The notes under the pieces: model-generated | Databases searched by the model: none | Seen by the model: the letters and a program-made list of their open reading frames with translations, nothing else | What the model was told of the DNA's origin: nothing | In this document: in pieces, positions 33,388 to 43,885 of the stretch | Layout: the number at the start of each line of letters is the position of its first letter | How positions within the stretch are numbered: the first letter of the stretch is position 1 | DNA from: Gammaproteobacteria bacterium | GTDB taxonomy: Bacteria; Pseudomonadota; Gammaproteobacteria; Steroidobacterales; Steroidobacteraceae | DNA length: 64,000 nt | Assembly (NCBI GenBank): GCA_003164785.1 | Contig: PLUE01000039.1 | Coordinates: 124,140-188,139 of the forward strand | Direction of reading: 5' to 3' | Translations under genes and position numbers: made by a program

Positions 33388-34635
33388 TCACGCAAATATC
33401 GCACGCGCGCGCTCGATGGCGGCGGCCAGCCGGTCGATCTCGTCGAACGTGTTGTAGAAGGCGAACGAGGCGCGGGCCGTCGCCGGGAGCTTGAAGAAGT
33501 CCATCACCGGCATGGCGCAGTGATGACCGGTGCGGACCGCGATCCCATCCTCGTCGAGAATGGTACCCAGATCGTGGGGATGCACACCCTTGACGACGAA
33601 GGAGATCAGGCTCGCCTTGCCCGGCGCGGTGCCGACGATGCGCAGGTCGTCGATGCGGCCCAGCGTCGTGGTGGCGTGACTCAGCAGCGCGTGCTCGTGA
33701 CGATGTGCGCCGTCGAGATCCAACCCCGCCAGGTAGTCGACCGCGGCGCCAAGGCCGATGGCGCCGGAGATGTTCGGCGTGCCCGCCTCGAACTTGTAGG
33801 GGAGGGCGTTGTAGGTGGACTTGCCGAAAGTGACGGCGAGGATCATGTCGCCGCCACCCTGCCACGGCGGCATGCGCTCGAGAATTTCCTCGCGGCCGTA
33901 GAGGACGCCGATGCCGGTGGGGCCGAACAGCTTGTGGCCCGAAAAGGCATAAAAATCGCAGCCGATCTTCTGCACATCGACGGGCATGTGCGGCACGGCC
34001 TGCGCGCCGTCGATCAGGGTGACGATTCCCCGGGCCTTCGCCGAGGCGACCAGACGCTCCACCGGCAGGACCGTGCCCAATGCGTTCGATACGTGGGCGC
34101 AGGCAAACAGCCTGGTGCGCTCGTTCATCAAGGCTTCCACGGCCTCGACGTGCACTTCGCCGTGCTGATCCATCGGCGCCACCACCAACCTTGCGCCGGT
34201 CTGCTCGCACATGAGCTGCCACGGAACGATGTTCGAGTGGTGCTCGAGATGCGTGATCAGCACTTCGTCGCCGCTCTTCATCAGGGGTCTGGCGTAACTC
34301 TGGGCCACCAGATTGATGGCCTCCGTCGTCCCGCGCACGAAAACGAGTTCGTGACGCGATCGCGCATGGATGAAGCGCACCAGGCCGTCGCGTGCCGCCT
34401 CATACAGGCTGGTCGCCTCCTGACTCAGCGTATGGACGCCGCGATGAATGTTGGAATGGTGCCGGCGCTCATAATCGTCGACCGCCTCGATCACGGCGGT
34501 CGGCCGCTGTGACGAGGCGCCATTGTCGAGATAGGCCAGAGGCTTGCCGTGCACCATGCGGGAAAGCAGCGGGAAGTCGGCGCGGACCTGGTCCACGTCG
34601 AAGCGGGAATGTACTTTCAGGGCGGTTTTGTTCAT
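33388..34635 (-). CDS. sufS: Cysteine desulfurase SufS
   Basis: PLP-dependent group II cysteine desulfurase, 415 residues, supplying persulfide sulfur for Fe-S clusters. Key segments are YLDNGASSQRP at the start, ITHLEHHSNIVPWQ, the PLP lysine region FYAFSGHKLFGPTGIGVLYG and the catalytic Cys in RTGHHCAMPVMDFF. The ATG at 34635 overlaps the sufD stop by 4 bases (ATGA). Confidence 0.96.
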   Translation of the reverse strand: MNKTALKVHSRFDVDQVRADFPLLSRMVHGKPLAYLDNGASSQRPTAVIEAVDDYERRHHSNIHRGVHTLSQEATSLYEAARDGLVRFIHARSRHELVFVRGTTEAINLVAQSYARPLMKSGDEVLITHLEHHSNIVPWQLMCEQTGARLVVAPMDQHGEVHVEAVEALMNERTRLFACAHVSNALGTVLPVERLVASAKARGIVTLIDGAQAVPHMPVDVQKIGCDFYAFSGHKLFGPTGIGVLYGREEILERMPPWQGGGDMILAVTFGKSTYNALPYKFEAGTPNISGAIGLGAAVDYLAGLDLDGAHRHEHALLSHATTTLGRIDDLRIVGTAPGKASLISFVVKGVHPHDLGTILDEDGIAVRTGHHCAMPVMDFFKLPATARASFAFYNTFDEIDRLAAAIERARAIFA

Positions 34636-35965
34636 CGGAATTTGTTCAATATCTGTGAATCGGGCAACTGCGCGATCAGTGCCGCCTCGATGGCGGTGCG
34701 CGCGGTCGGCACGGTCATGTCGGTCAGGACATCGGCCAGAAACGCGTAAATCAGAAGGCTTTGCGCCGTCTCGCGGTCCAGGCCGCGGGAGAGCATGTAG
34801 AACAACATGTCGGGATCGAGCCGGCCGACCGTCGCGCCGTGCGCGCACTTGACCTCGTCCGCATGGATCTCGAGCTGGGGCCGCGTGTCGATCTCGGCCG
34901 TCGGCGACAGCAGCAACCCGCGGCATGATTGCTTCGAGTCCGCATGCACGGCGCCGGCATTGACCACCACCTTGCTGTTGAACACCACGCGGCTCGTGCC
35001 GCTGGCGATGGCCCGCGCGGTCTGGGTGCTGCGCGTGTCGCGCGCGTTGTGGGTTACGACGTTCACGCAATCCACATGACGCGATTCGCGTCCCACGAGC
35101 AGCGAGTAGCTGTCGAGCGAGGCGCCGGCCTCCTGCAAATCGACCTCGAGCGAATTACGCACCAGGGCGCCGCCCAGCGCGATCGTGAATTGCTTGCAGC
35201 TGCTGTTGCCATCCTGACGTACCGTCAACGAGTCGATGTGCGACGCGGCCGTGCCGGTCGCGAACACCCGGTAGTGCTCGATCCGCGCGTCGCGGCCGAC
35301 GGCGATGTGCGTTGCGGAGTTGCAGAGCGGCGGCTGGTCGCCCTGCTCGACGTAGTGTTCGATGATGGTCGCGCTCGAGCCCGGGGCGGCGTCGATGATG
35401 ACCCGCGGGTAGGCCACGTTGTCGGCGCCGTTGGCGGTCATGACGTGCAGGATGACCAGCGGCGTCGAGACCTTGGCGGTGATTCGAAGGTAGAGCCCAT
35501 CCTCGAACAGCGCGGTATTGAGCAGCGCCCATCGGGCCTGATCGTCGTCGGAAAGGGGTTGCAGGTGGGAGGCGATCAATGCCGGGTCGAGTCGCGACAG
35601 GTCGCGCAAACTGCGGATCTCGATGCCGTTGTACCAGGCGTCCATATGGGTCGGCAGCGATGGATGCCCGTTGACCATGAGCACCGTCGCGGCGCGCTCG
35701 GCGACTCCGAGCAAGGACAGCGACGCGCAGGGCGCGAGGCCGCCGCCGGTGGTGCGGGGCGCATCGACGTAACTGGCCGATGTCAAATGACGCAGATTCG
35801 TATAACGCCAGCTCTCATCGCGGGTCGTTGGCAGGCCGAGGCGCAGCACGCGCTGCATCGCGTCGCCGCGCAGGTCGGCCAGGGTGTCGGGTTCGCGCTT
35901 CAGCCACTGTGCCTCGAAGGAGCGCAGGGCGGGCGAGAGCACGGCGGCGGCGGGTTGGGCCGTGC

Positions 35966-35969
<4 letters not shown>
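34632..35969 (-). CDS. sufD: Fe-S cluster assembly protein SufD
   Basis: SufD subunit of the SufBC2D scaffold, 445 residues. The beta-helix core and the C-terminal SufB/D signature are visible: DTRPQLEIHADEVKCAHGAT, then LDPDMLFYMLSRGLDRETAQ. The ATG at 35969 overlaps the sufC stop by 4 bases; an upstream TTG at 35993 is less likely. Confidence 0.95.
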
Positions 35970-36718
<749 letters not shown>

Positions 36719-36740
36719 GATATTCTTCCTCGGGGGTCGA

Positions 36741-38189
36741 TCAGCCGACCGCGCCTTCCAGACTGACACTCAATAAATTTTGGGCTTCCACCGCGAATTC
36801 CATGGGCAGCTCCTTGAACACGACCTTGCAAAAGCCGCTGACGATCATGTTCACCGCGTCCTCGGCCGAAATGCCGCGCTGTTTGCAATAGAACAACTGG
36901 TCCTCGCCGATCTTTGACGTGCTCGCTTCGTGCTCGACGGTGGCCGTGGGATTCTTGACCTCCATGTACGGGAAAGTGTGGGCCCCACACAGCGGCCCCA
37001 TCAGCAGCGAGTCGCATTGCGTGAAGTTGCGCGCGCCCTCGGCGCTCGGCAGGATCTTGACCAGGCCGCGATAAACGTTTTGCGCGTGTCCGGCGGAGAT
37101 GCCCTTCGACACGATGGTGCTCTTGGTGTTGCGGCCGATGTGGATCATCTTGGTGCCGGTGTCCGCCTGTTGATAATTGTTGGCCACCGCCACCGAATAG
37201 AACTCACCCACCGAGTTGTCGCCTTTCAGCACGCAGCTCGGATACTTCCAGGTGATCGCGGAGCCGGTTTCCACCTGGGTCCAGGAGATCTTCGAATTGC
37301 GGCCGCGGCACTCGCCGCGCTTGGTCACGAAGTTGAATATCCCGCCGAGGCCGTTCTCGTCGCCGGGATACCAATTCTGCACCGTGGAGTACTTGATCCG
37401 TGCGTCGTCCAGCGCGACCAGTTCCACCACCGCGGCATGCAGCTGGTTTTCGTCGCGCATGGGCGCGGTGCAGCCCTCCAGATAGCTGACCGACGCTCCC
37501 TCCGCCGCGATGATGAGCGTGCGCTCGAACTGGCCGGTCTTGGCGGCATTGATGCGGAAATAGGTCGACAATTCCATGGGGCAACGCACCCCGGGCGGCA
37601 CGTACACGAACGAGCCGTCGGAGAACACCGCGGAATTCAGGGCGGCGAAGAAATTGTCGCCGGCGGGCACCACGGTGCCGAGATAGCGCTCGATGAGTTC
37701 CGGGTGATCGCGCACGGCGTCGGAAAACGAGCAAAATATCACGCCCGCCTTGCCGAGCTTGTCCTTGAACGTGGTCGCCACCGAGACGCTGTCGAACACC
37801 GCATCGACCGCCACGCCGGCCAGTCTGGCGCGCTCGTGCAAGGGGATGCCGAGCTTCGCATAGGTAGCGAGCAGCTTCGGATCGACCTCGTCGAGACTTT
37901 TCGGCGCGTTCAGGGGGGCGCGGGGCGCCGAATAATAGACGATGTCCTGGTAGTCGATGGGCTTGTAATGCACGTGCGCCCAGCCCGGCTCCTTCATGGT
38001 CAGCCAGTGACGAAACGCCTTCAGGCGCCAATCGAGCAGGAATTGCGGCTCGTTCTTCTTGCGCGAGATGGCGGCGACTACGCCCTCGTCCAGTCCCGGC
38101 GGCAGGCTGTCGGATTCGATATCCGTCACGAACCCATGCCGGTATTTCTGGTTGATCAGGGCTTCTACATCTTGGGATTTGCTAGACAC
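36741..38189 (-). CDS. sufB: Fe-S cluster assembly protein SufB
   Basis: Scaffold subunit SufB, 482 residues. Diagnostic segments are [48 protein letters not shown] [15 protein letters not shown], and [17 protein letters not shown], which contains the conserved sulfur-relay type Cys. The start is taken as the GTG at 38189 with GGAAG upstream; it overlaps the end of the regulator gene by 8 bases. A TTG at 38201 would add four residues. Confidence 0.95.
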   Translation of the reverse strand: MSSKSQDVEALINQKYRHGFVTDIESDSLPPGLDEGVVAAISRKKNEPQFLLDWRLKAFRHWLTMKEPGWAHVHYKPIDYQDIVYYSAPRAPLNAPKSLDEVDPKLLATYAKLGIPLHERARLAGVAVDAVFDSVSVATTFKDKLGKAGVIFCSFSDAVRDHPELIERYLGTVVPAGDNFFAALNSAVFSDGSFVYVPPGVRCPMELSTYFRINAAKTGQFERTLIIAAEGASVSYLEGCTAPMRDENQLHAAVVELVALDDARIKYSTVQNWYPGDENGLGGIFNFVTKRGECRGRNSKISWTQVETGSAITWKYPSCVLKGDNSVGEFYSVAVANNYQQADTGTKMIHIGRNTKSTIVSKGISAGHAQNVYRGLVKILPSAEGARNFTQCDSLLMGPLCGAHTFPYMEVKNPTATVEHEASTSKIGEDQLFYCKQRGISAEDAVNMIVSGFCKVVFKELPMEFAVEAQNLLSVSLEGAVG

Positions 38190-38652
38190 GGGTGCTTCCA
38201 ATGATCGGTTCGTTGTTGATTGCCAGGTCCGCGCGCCGCGGTTCGGAGGAGTCGAGTCCGGCCAGTTGATGCAAGGTCATGTCGTCGAGGGCGCGGTGAA
38301 TGGCCGCATTCACCCGCTGCCACGCACTGCCGACGCGGCACTGGCGCTCGATGCCACACCGGCTCGAGGCTCCGCTGCACTCCGTGATGGCGATGGGACC
38401 TTCGAAAACATCGAGAATCTGGGTCGCGGTGATCAATTCGGGCGCCCGAGCCAATCGATAACCACCTTGCGGACCTCTGGAGGAGATTACCAGGCCGGCG
38501 CGCTGCAGTCCCTTCAGTACCTTGCTGACCGTGGGCAGTTTGAGCCGCGTACTCGCCGCCAAATCGGCTGCCGCCCGGTGCCGGGCCGGATCTTGCGCTA
38601 GACTTGCCAGCACGACGGTCGCGTAGTCGGTCAATTTGCCCATTCGTAGCAT
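38182..38652 (-). CDS. Rrf2-family SUF operon regulator
   Basis: A 156-residue IscR-like repressor. Residues 1-60 form the winged helix ([16 protein letters not shown], then [19 protein letters not shown]). Three Cys in [17 protein letters not shown] match the [2Fe-2S] ligand set of Rrf2 regulators of the SUF type. The ATG at 38652 gives [11 protein letters not shown], the family start. It is the first gene of the SUF operon, and a palindrome over its promoter suggests autoregulation by cluster status. Confidence 0.93.
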   Translation of the reverse strand: MLRMGKLTDYATVVLASLAQDPARHRAAADLAASTRLKLPTVSKVLKGLQRAGLVISSRGPQGGYRLARAPELITATQILDVFEGPIAITECSGASSRCGIERQCRVGSAWQRVNAAIHRALDDMTLHQLAGLDSSEPRRADLAINNEPIIGSTRV

Positions 38653-38687
38653 GAAAAGTCGCATCCTCAAGAGCGGCACCCTATGTG

Positions 38688-38721
38688 GGACAATTTTAGT
38701 CCTATTTGGCGCGAAGTTCCA
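38688..38721 (-). promoter_or_regulatory. Candidate promoter and operator of the SUF operon
   Basis: On the minus strand TGGAAC (38721-38716) and TAAAAT (38698-38693) are spaced by 17 bases. GGAC-N7-GTCC (38702-38688) is an inverted repeat with an A/T core that covers the -10 and the likely start site. The flank ATAGGACT resembles the left half of IscR-type operators (ATA..GACT). It lies about 36 bases before the regulator ATG. Confidence 0.5.
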
Positions 38722-38798
38722 CTGCGGGGCGCAATCAAGCTGGGTTTGTTATTCTTGCCGATGCTGTAACCGTCACTAAGAAACGAGAGATTTTAGTC

Positions 38799-39821
38799 AT
38801 GAATACTTCAGAGCTACGCGCAACGGCGCATGCGCTGGTCGCCAAACACAGGGGCATCCTTGCCGCTGACGAAAGCACGAGCACCATCGGCAAACGCTTC
38901 AACAGCATCAAATTGGAGTCGACCGAGGAAAATCGTCGCCTGTACCGTGAAATGCTGTTCACGACGCCGGGTGCGACCGAGAACATCAGCGGCGTCATCT
39001 TGTACGATGAGACCATCCATCAGAAAACCGCGGACGGCGTCCCGTTTCCGACCTTCCTGACGCAGCAGGGCATGATCCCGGGCATCAAGGTGGACACCGG
39101 CGCCAAGCCGTTGGCCGGCTTCCCGGGCGAGACCATCACCGAGGGCCTCGATGGCCTGCGTGAGCGCTTTGCCGAGTATTACAAATTGGGTGCGCGCTTC
39201 GCCAAGTGGCGTGCGGTGATCGACATCGGCGCAGGTGTTCCGACCGACTACGCGATCGAGGCCAATGCCGCCGCGTTGGCGCGCTATGCGACGCTGGCGC
39301 AGGAAGCCTCCATCGTGCCGATCGTGGAGCCCGAGGTGTTGATGGACGGTGGTCACACCATCGAACGCTGCGAAGAGGTCACGAACGCGGTCCTCGATCG
39401 GGTGTTCTCGCATCTTTTCGCCGCCCGCGTCTATCTGGAAGGCATGGTGCTCAAGCCCAACATGGTCATCGCAGGCAGGAAATGCGCGCAGCAGGCGTCG
39501 CCCGAGCAGGTGGCCGAGGCGACCGTGCGCACCTTGAGGCGCCAGGTGCCGTCCGCGGTCCCCGGGATCGCGTTTCTGTCGGGCGGCCAGAGTCCGACCG
39601 ACGCGACGTTGCACCTGAGCCTGATGAATGCGGCGGCCCCGCTGCCGTGGGCGCTCACGTTCAGTTATGGCCGGGCGCTGCAGGAGACCGCGCTGAAAGC
39701 CTGGGGCGGCAACGCGGCCACGTTCGCTGCGGGCCAGCAAGCGATGGCGGTTCGTGCCAAACTTAACAGCTTGGCGGCGGGCGGCACATATAAAGCCGCG
39801 ATGGAAAGTTCTGCGGCATAA
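38799..39821 (+). CDS. Fructose-bisphosphate aldolase, class I
   Basis: Schiff-base aldolase of 340 residues, homologous to the eukaryotic-type class I enzyme that interconverts fructose 1,6-bisphosphate with dihydroxyacetone phosphate and glyceraldehyde 3-phosphate. Segments are GILAADESTSTIGKRF, ARFAKWRAVIDIG, EPEVLMDGGH and the Schiff-base lysine in GMVLKPNMV. The ATG at 38799 is preceded by ACGAGAG and gives MNTSELRATAHALV. It diverges from the SUF operon. Confidence 0.95.
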   Translation: MNTSELRATAHALVAKHRGILAADESTSTIGKRFNSIKLESTEENRRLYREMLFTTPGATENISGVILYDETIHQKTADGVPFPTFLTQQGMIPGIKVDTGAKPLAGFPGETITEGLDGLRERFAEYYKLGARFAKWRAVIDIGAGVPTDYAIEANAAALARYATLAQEASIVPIVEPEVLMDGGHTIERCEEVTNAVLDRVFSHLFAARVYLEGMVLKPNMVIAGRKCAQQASPEQVAEATVRTLRRQVPSAVPGIAFLSGGQSPTDATLHLSLMNAAAPLPWALTFSYGRALQETALKAWGGNAATFAAGQQAMAVRAKLNSLAAGGTYKAAMESSAA

Positions 39822-39836
39822 TCCGCTCACGCGACC

Positions 39837-39868
39837 GTCATGGGCCGCTCCGGTGAGCGGCCCATGAC
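39837..39868 (+). terminator. 14-bp perfect hairpin after the aldolase gene
   Basis: Bases 39837-39850 pair perfectly with 39855-39868 around a CGGT loop, 15 bases after the aldolase stop and 12 bases before the mlaF start. No T tract follows, so this is not a classic intrinsic terminator. It may stabilise the aldolase mRNA 3' end or separate the two transcripts. Confidence 0.55.
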
Positions 39869-39880
39869 CCTGGCACTCTA

Positions 39881-40696
39881 TTGAATCAAGCTACCCCAAT
39901 TGTCGATATCCGAAATTTAGGCTATGCCGTGAGCGGCCGGCCTATCTTCGATGGTCTGACCATGAACATTCAGCGCGCCGGCGTCACGGCGGTCATGGGG
40001 CCCAGCGGCACCGGCAAGACCACGCTGCTGCGGCTCATCACCGGCCAGGTGCATGCCGACAGCGGCACGATCGAGGTGGCCGGCCAGGACATGCGCACGC
40101 TGAAACGAGCGGATCTTTACAAGTTGCGCCGCCGCATGGGCATGTTGTTCCAGAATGGCGCGTTGCTGACCGATCTGTCCGTGTTCGAGAACGTGGCCTT
40201 CCCCCTGCGTGAACATACCGACCTGCCGGAGCGTCTGATCCGCCAATTGGTATTGACCAAATTGCAGGCGGTGGGCCTGCGGGGCGCGGCGGACCTCATG
40301 CCCAGCGAATTGTCCGGCGGCATGGCCCGGCGCGTGGCGCTGGCACGGGCCATCGTGATGGACCCGGAACTGTTGATCTACGACGAGCCCTTCGTGGGCT
40401 TGGATCCGATCTCCATGGGCGTGATTCTGCGGCTCATACGCCGCTTGAACGATACCCTGGGTCTCACCAGCATCGTGGTGTCGCACGACGTCAAGGAGAT
40501 CTCGACGGTCGCGGACAAGGTGTTCCTGCTGTCCGGGGGCAAGGTGGTGGCCAGCGGAACGCCGCAGGAACTGCGCAGCGATCCGTCCGAGATCGTGCGG
40601 CAATTCGTCGGCGGGTTGGCCGACGGACCCGTGCCGTTCCATTACCCGGCCCCCGACTATTTCGGCGAGCTTCTGGCCCGCGGTGAGGATTCTTGA
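39881..40696 (+). CDS. mlaF: Phospholipid transport ATP-binding protein MlaF
   Basis: ATPase of the MlaFEDB complex, which moves phospholipids between the inner and outer membranes; 271 residues. Walker A is MGPSGTGKTTLLRLI, the signature is LSGGMARRVALARA and Walker B is LLIYDEPFVGLD. The start is a TTG at 39881, giving MNQATPIVDIRNLGY. Its stop overlaps the mlaE start by 4 bases. The order is F-E-D-C-B, as in E. coli. Confidence 0.95.
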   Translation: MNQATPIVDIRNLGYAVSGRPIFDGLTMNIQRAGVTAVMGPSGTGKTTLLRLITGQVHADSGTIEVAGQDMRTLKRADLYKLRRRMGMLFQNGALLTDLSVFENVAFPLREHTDLPERLIRQLVLTKLQAVGLRGAADLMPSELSGGMARRVALARAIVMDPELLIYDEPFVGLDPISMGVILRLIRRLNDTLGLTSIVVSHDVKEISTVADKVFLLSGGKVVASGTPQELRSDPSEIVRQFVGGLADGPVPFHYPAPDYFGELLARGEDS

Positions 40697-41460
40697 ACGT
40701 CATCAAAGAGCTTTGGCAGAGTCTGCTCGACTCTCTGGTGGGTTTGGGCGCGGTCGTGCGCTTCTTCTTCCGCCTGGTCATTTCCATTCCCGCCGTGCTG
40801 CTGCGCTTCGACCTGGTGGTGGCGCAGGTGTGGAATGCCGGGGCCCTGTCCCTGGTCATCATCATGTTGTCCGGGTTGTTCGTCGGCATGGTGCTGGGAC
40901 TGCAGGGTTTTCAACTCCTGCAGCGCTTTGGCTCCGAGGAGGCGCTCGGCGCCGCCGCGGCGGTCGGACTGGTCAAGGAACTGGGCCCGGTCGTGACCGC
41001 TCTGCTGTTCGCCGGACGGGCGGGCACGGCGCTGGCGTCCGAGCTGGGTCTGATGCGGGCCACCGACCAGTTGTCGGCGATGGAGATGATGGCGGTGGAC
41101 CCCATCAAGCGGGTGGTGACGCCGCGCTTCCTGGGCGGAGCGATCGCGATGCCCTTGCTCGCCGCCATTTTCAGTCTGATCGGCATCTATGGCGCGCAGC
41201 TGATCGGCGTGCAGATCATGGGCGTGGATTCCGGCAGCTTCTGGTCGCAGATGCGCGGCGGTGTCGATCTTGCCGACATCAATGAAGGCATCGTCAAAAG
41301 CATCGTCTTCGGTGTTGCGTGCAGTTTGATTGCCGTCTATGAGGGGTACCACGCTACCCCCACCGCGGCAGGGGTCGGCCGGGCCACCACGCGCACGGTC
41401 GTTACCTCGGCCGTGGTGGTGCTGTTCTTCGATTATCTGCTGACGGCAGCATTTCTGTAA
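40693..41460 (+). CDS. mlaE: Phospholipid transport permease MlaE
   Basis: Permease of the Mla complex, 255 residues with about five or six membrane helices. Family segments are SGLFVGMVLGLQGF, VGLVKELGPVVTALLFAGR and TDQLSAMEMMAVDPIKRVV. The start is a TTG that overlaps the mlaF stop. mlaD starts 12 bases downstream. Confidence 0.95.
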   Translation: MNVIKELWQSLLDSLVGLGAVVRFFFRLVISIPAVLLRFDLVVAQVWNAGALSLVIIMLSGLFVGMVLGLQGFQLLQRFGSEEALGAAAAVGLVKELGPVVTALLFAGRAGTALASELGLMRATDQLSAMEMMAVDPIKRVVTPRFLGGAIAMPLLAAIFSLIGIYGAQLIGVQIMGVDSGSFWSQMRGGVDLADINEGIVKSIVFGVACSLIAVYEGYHATPTAAGVGRATTRTVVTSAVVVLFFDYLLTAAFL

Positions 41461-41472
41461 AAGGGTCCAAGT

Positions 41473-41991
41473 ATGCGCAAATCAAATACGTTGAATCTGG
41501 GAACCGGCACGTTCGTGGTGCTTGGATTTGCAGCGCTGTTTTTTCTGACGACGCAGACCACCAGTCGCGGCCTGTCCTTCGGCAGCGCGCCCCACTATGA
41601 CATCACGGCGAAGTTCGACAATGTCGGCGATCTACGCGTGGGCGCGCCCGTGTCGATGTCCGGCGTGGAGATCGGACGCGTCGTCAAGATCGACTTCGAC
41701 ACCAAGGAATACAAGGCGGTCGTCCTGATGCGGCTGAACGACAAGTTCAACCAGATACCCACCGACAGCGATGCGAGCATTTATACGCAAGGGTTGTTGG
41801 GCGGGAAATTCATCGGCCTGACGGCCGGTGGCGCGGAAACCTATCTGAAGCAGGGCGATCAAATCGACTTCACGCAGTCCGCCTTCGTCCTCGAGAATTT
41901 GATCGGGCAGTTTCTCGCGAATTTTGCGAAAGGGCAGAGCGCCCCCGCCGCCAAAACGGATACGCCCGCCTCACCGGAGAAAACGAAATGA
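41473..41991 (+). CDS. mlaD: MCE-domain phospholipid carrier MlaD
   Basis: A 172-residue membrane-anchored periplasmic protein. One N-terminal helix (residues 10-28, TFVVLGFAALFFLT) is followed by the MCE domain (about 38-120) with DNVGDLRVGAPVSMSGVEIG and GLLGGKFIGLTAGG. MlaD hexamers form the lipid channel above MlaFE. It overlaps mlaC by 4 bases. Confidence 0.95.
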   Translation: MRKSNTLNLGTGTFVVLGFAALFFLTTQTTSRGLSFGSAPHYDITAKFDNVGDLRVGAPVSMSGVEIGRVVKIDFDTKEYKAVVLMRLNDKFNQIPTDSDASIYTQGLLGGKFIGLTAGGAETYLKQGDQIDFTQSAFVLENLIGQFLANFAKGQSAPAAKTDTPASPEKTK

Positions 41992-42665
41992 AAAGCTTCA
42001 ACGTGACGAGATCAGTGCTGGCGCCGATGGTCGTTTCCTGCATGGTCAGCCTGGGCTTCGTCGCCGCCGTGCAGGCGCAGACGCCCGCCGCGGCGAGCAC
42101 CGACGGCCCGGAACAGCTGGTGCAGAATTCGGCAAAGCGCATGTTGACGGAATTGGATGCGAATCGGCCGATGTATGCCAAGGATCCGGCGAAACTCGAC
42201 AACCTCGTGGCCACCGTGCTGCTGCCCAATTTCGACAGCGAATACTCGGCGCGCCTGGTGCTGGGTCAGACGTGGCGGACGGCGACGCCGGACCAGCGCA
42301 AGCGCTTCGTCGATGCGTTCTACCACTCGTTGCTGCATAACTACGGTGCGGCCCTGCTCAATTTCACGGCCGACAAGTTCGTGATCCTGCCGTACAAGGG
42401 TGACCCGGGCGACCCCAATGCAACCGTGCGCACCGAGGTCACGAAGTCGACGGGCGAGAAGGTGCCGGTCAATTTCAGCCTCAGAAAGACCGATGCGGGC
42501 TGGAAGGCCTGGGACGTCGTGATCGAGGGCATTTCCTACGTGAAGAGCTTCCGCACGGACTTCGCCGCCGAGATCCAGCAGAAGGGGCTCGATGAGGTCA
42601 TCAATCGTCTCGAGACCGACGGCAAAGTGCGCGCCAACGGCGGCGTCGTGGGCGCCGGCAATTGA
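41988..42665 (+). CDS. mlaC: Periplasmic phospholipid-binding protein MlaC
   Basis: A 225-residue protein with a signal peptide (cleavage probably after AVQAQ, about residue 31). The MlaC/Ttg2D fold is seen in LVLGQTWRTATPDQRKRFVD and the C-terminal KAWDVVIEGISYVKSFRTDF. It shuttles phospholipid between MlaA and MlaFEDB. It overlaps mlaB by 4 bases. Confidence 0.95.
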   Translation: MKSFNVTRSVLAPMVVSCMVSLGFVAAVQAQTPAAASTDGPEQLVQNSAKRMLTELDANRPMYAKDPAKLDNLVATVLLPNFDSEYSARLVLGQTWRTATPDQRKRFVDAFYHSLLHNYGAALLNFTADKFVILPYKGDPGDPNATVRTEVTKSTGEKVPVNFSLRKTDAGWKAWDVVIEGISYVKSFRTDFAAEIQQKGLDEVINRLETDGKVRANGGVVGAGN

Positions 42666-42979
42666 AGAAGAAGTCCGCCGGCGACTCCGCCTCGTTCGAG
42701 GTCTTGGAGGGGGAACGGTCGCGCGTCGTGGGTCTGCTGGATTTCGCGACGGTGGCGCACTTGCTGCCGCTGGGCAGCGCCGCCATCGACAGCGGTCATG
42801 CGTCCGTCATCGATCTCGGCGGGGTGACCGCCAGCGACAGTTCGGGGCTCGCCCTGTTGATCGAATGGTTGAGCGTGGCCGGGGAATCCAAGCGCACCCT
42901 GCGCTACGAGAACATGCCCGCCCAACTGCAACAGCTGGCGCGTTTGAGCGAAGTCGAGGAGCTTCTGGTCGCGGCCTGA
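42662..42979 (+). CDS. mlaB: STAS-domain protein MlaB
   Basis: A 105-residue STAS-domain protein that binds and stabilises MlaF. The domain core VIDLGGVTASDSSGLALLIE carries the Ser-x-Gly of the STAS loop. The start is a TTG overlapping the mlaC stop. It ends the mlaFEDCB operon and converges with mlaA. Confidence 0.9.
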   Translation: MKKKSAGDSASFEVLEGERSRVVGLLDFATVAHLLPLGSAAIDSGHASVIDLGGVTASDSSGLALLIEWLSVAGESKRTLRYENMPAQLQQLARLSEVEELLVAA

Positions 42980-43011
42980 CTCGCCGCGGCCAGAACCGTC
43001 GCGGCCTCAAA

Positions 43012-43821
43012 TCACTGGGGCGGCGGGCTGGCCTTGTTGGGCTCGCCCGGCGTCGCCGCCGGATCGCGTTTGCTGGAGGGCTCGGGAGTCGCGGCATCAT
43101 CGCCGGGATCCACGAAGGTCTCGTCGACACCCTTGCCATCCGATACCAGATACGCCCGGCGCTGCAGGTAGGCATCGCGCACGAAGGCATAGGGATCGTA
43201 GGTTTTGCTCAGCGTGTCATCGAGGTATAGGAGCGCCGCCCGCCGATCCGTGTAGTCCGGGAGGTATAGACCGTACTTGATCCAGTTGTTCTTGATGTAT
43301 TCACGCGGGTTCATATACGTGTCCACCGCTCTGGCGGGCGCATCGCGCAAATCCGAGGGCCCCAAAATGGGGATCTCCAGAAAGGGCCCGGAGTGGACGC
43401 CCCACTTGCCGAGCGTCTGGCCGAAATCCTCGTTGTTTTTTGCGAGGCCGGCCGGGGTCGCGGGATCGAGGATGCCGGCGAGGCCCAACGTGGTGTTGAG
43501 GACGAAGCGCCCGAGATCGTTGGCGGCCGCCAGAAATTTGCCCTGCAGCGCGTCATTGATCAGGACCGTCGGGGTCTCGAGATTCGAGAAGAAGTTGGTC
43601 ACGCCGATGCGGATGGGCTCAGGCACCGCCTTCACGTAGGTCTTGGCCACCGGCTTGGCGATCGCGCGGTCGAGTTTGTCATTGAACTTGTAAACACCGC
43701 GATTCCACGATTCCCAGGGATCCTGCGGAGAACGCGGGCTGTTCGGGGGAAGCGTGACACAGGCGTTCAGCGCGGTCGCGGCCGTCATCGCGATGACGGC
43801 GCGGGTGAAGCGTAGCTTCAT
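43012..43821 (-). CDS. mlaA: Outer membrane lipoprotein MlaA (VacJ)
   Basis: A 269-residue lipoprotein with lipobox LNAC (Cys21), which removes phospholipid from the outer leaflet together with MlaC. Family segments are DPWESWNRGVYKFNDKLDR, NLETPTVLINDALQGK and FGQTLGKWGVHSGPFLEIP. A disordered Pro/Ala/Asp tail follows residue 230. The ATG at 43821 has GAGAG upstream. It lies on the opposite strand, converging on its partner operon. Confidence 0.95.
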   Translation of the reverse strand: MKLRFTRAVIAMTAATALNACVTLPPNSPRSPQDPWESWNRGVYKFNDKLDRAIAKPVAKTYVKAVPEPIRIGVTNFFSNLETPTVLINDALQGKFLAAANDLGRFVLNTTLGLAGILDPATPAGLAKNNEDFGQTLGKWGVHSGPFLEIPILGPSDLRDAPARAVDTYMNPREYIKNNWIKYGLYLPDYTDRRAALLYLDDTLSKTYDPYAFVRDAYLQRRAYLVSDGKGVDETFVDPGDDAATPEPSSKRDPAATPGEPNKASPPPQ

Positions 43822-43885
43822 GATCGATCTCTCTCTGGGGCTTTCCAACCCGCTACGATACAGGGTTCGTCACCGCCGGTGTCGG

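Noticed and set aside
38746..38782. Promoter elements directly ahead of the aldolase gene
   Set aside because: Possible -35/-10 pairs have a poor sequence or a wrong spacing (13 or 16 bases), so none can be supported.
42983..43005. GC-rich inverted repeat between mlaB and mlaA as a bidirectional terminator
   Set aside because: Six-base GC arms with an 11-base loop and no T tract on either strand; too weak in this base composition.
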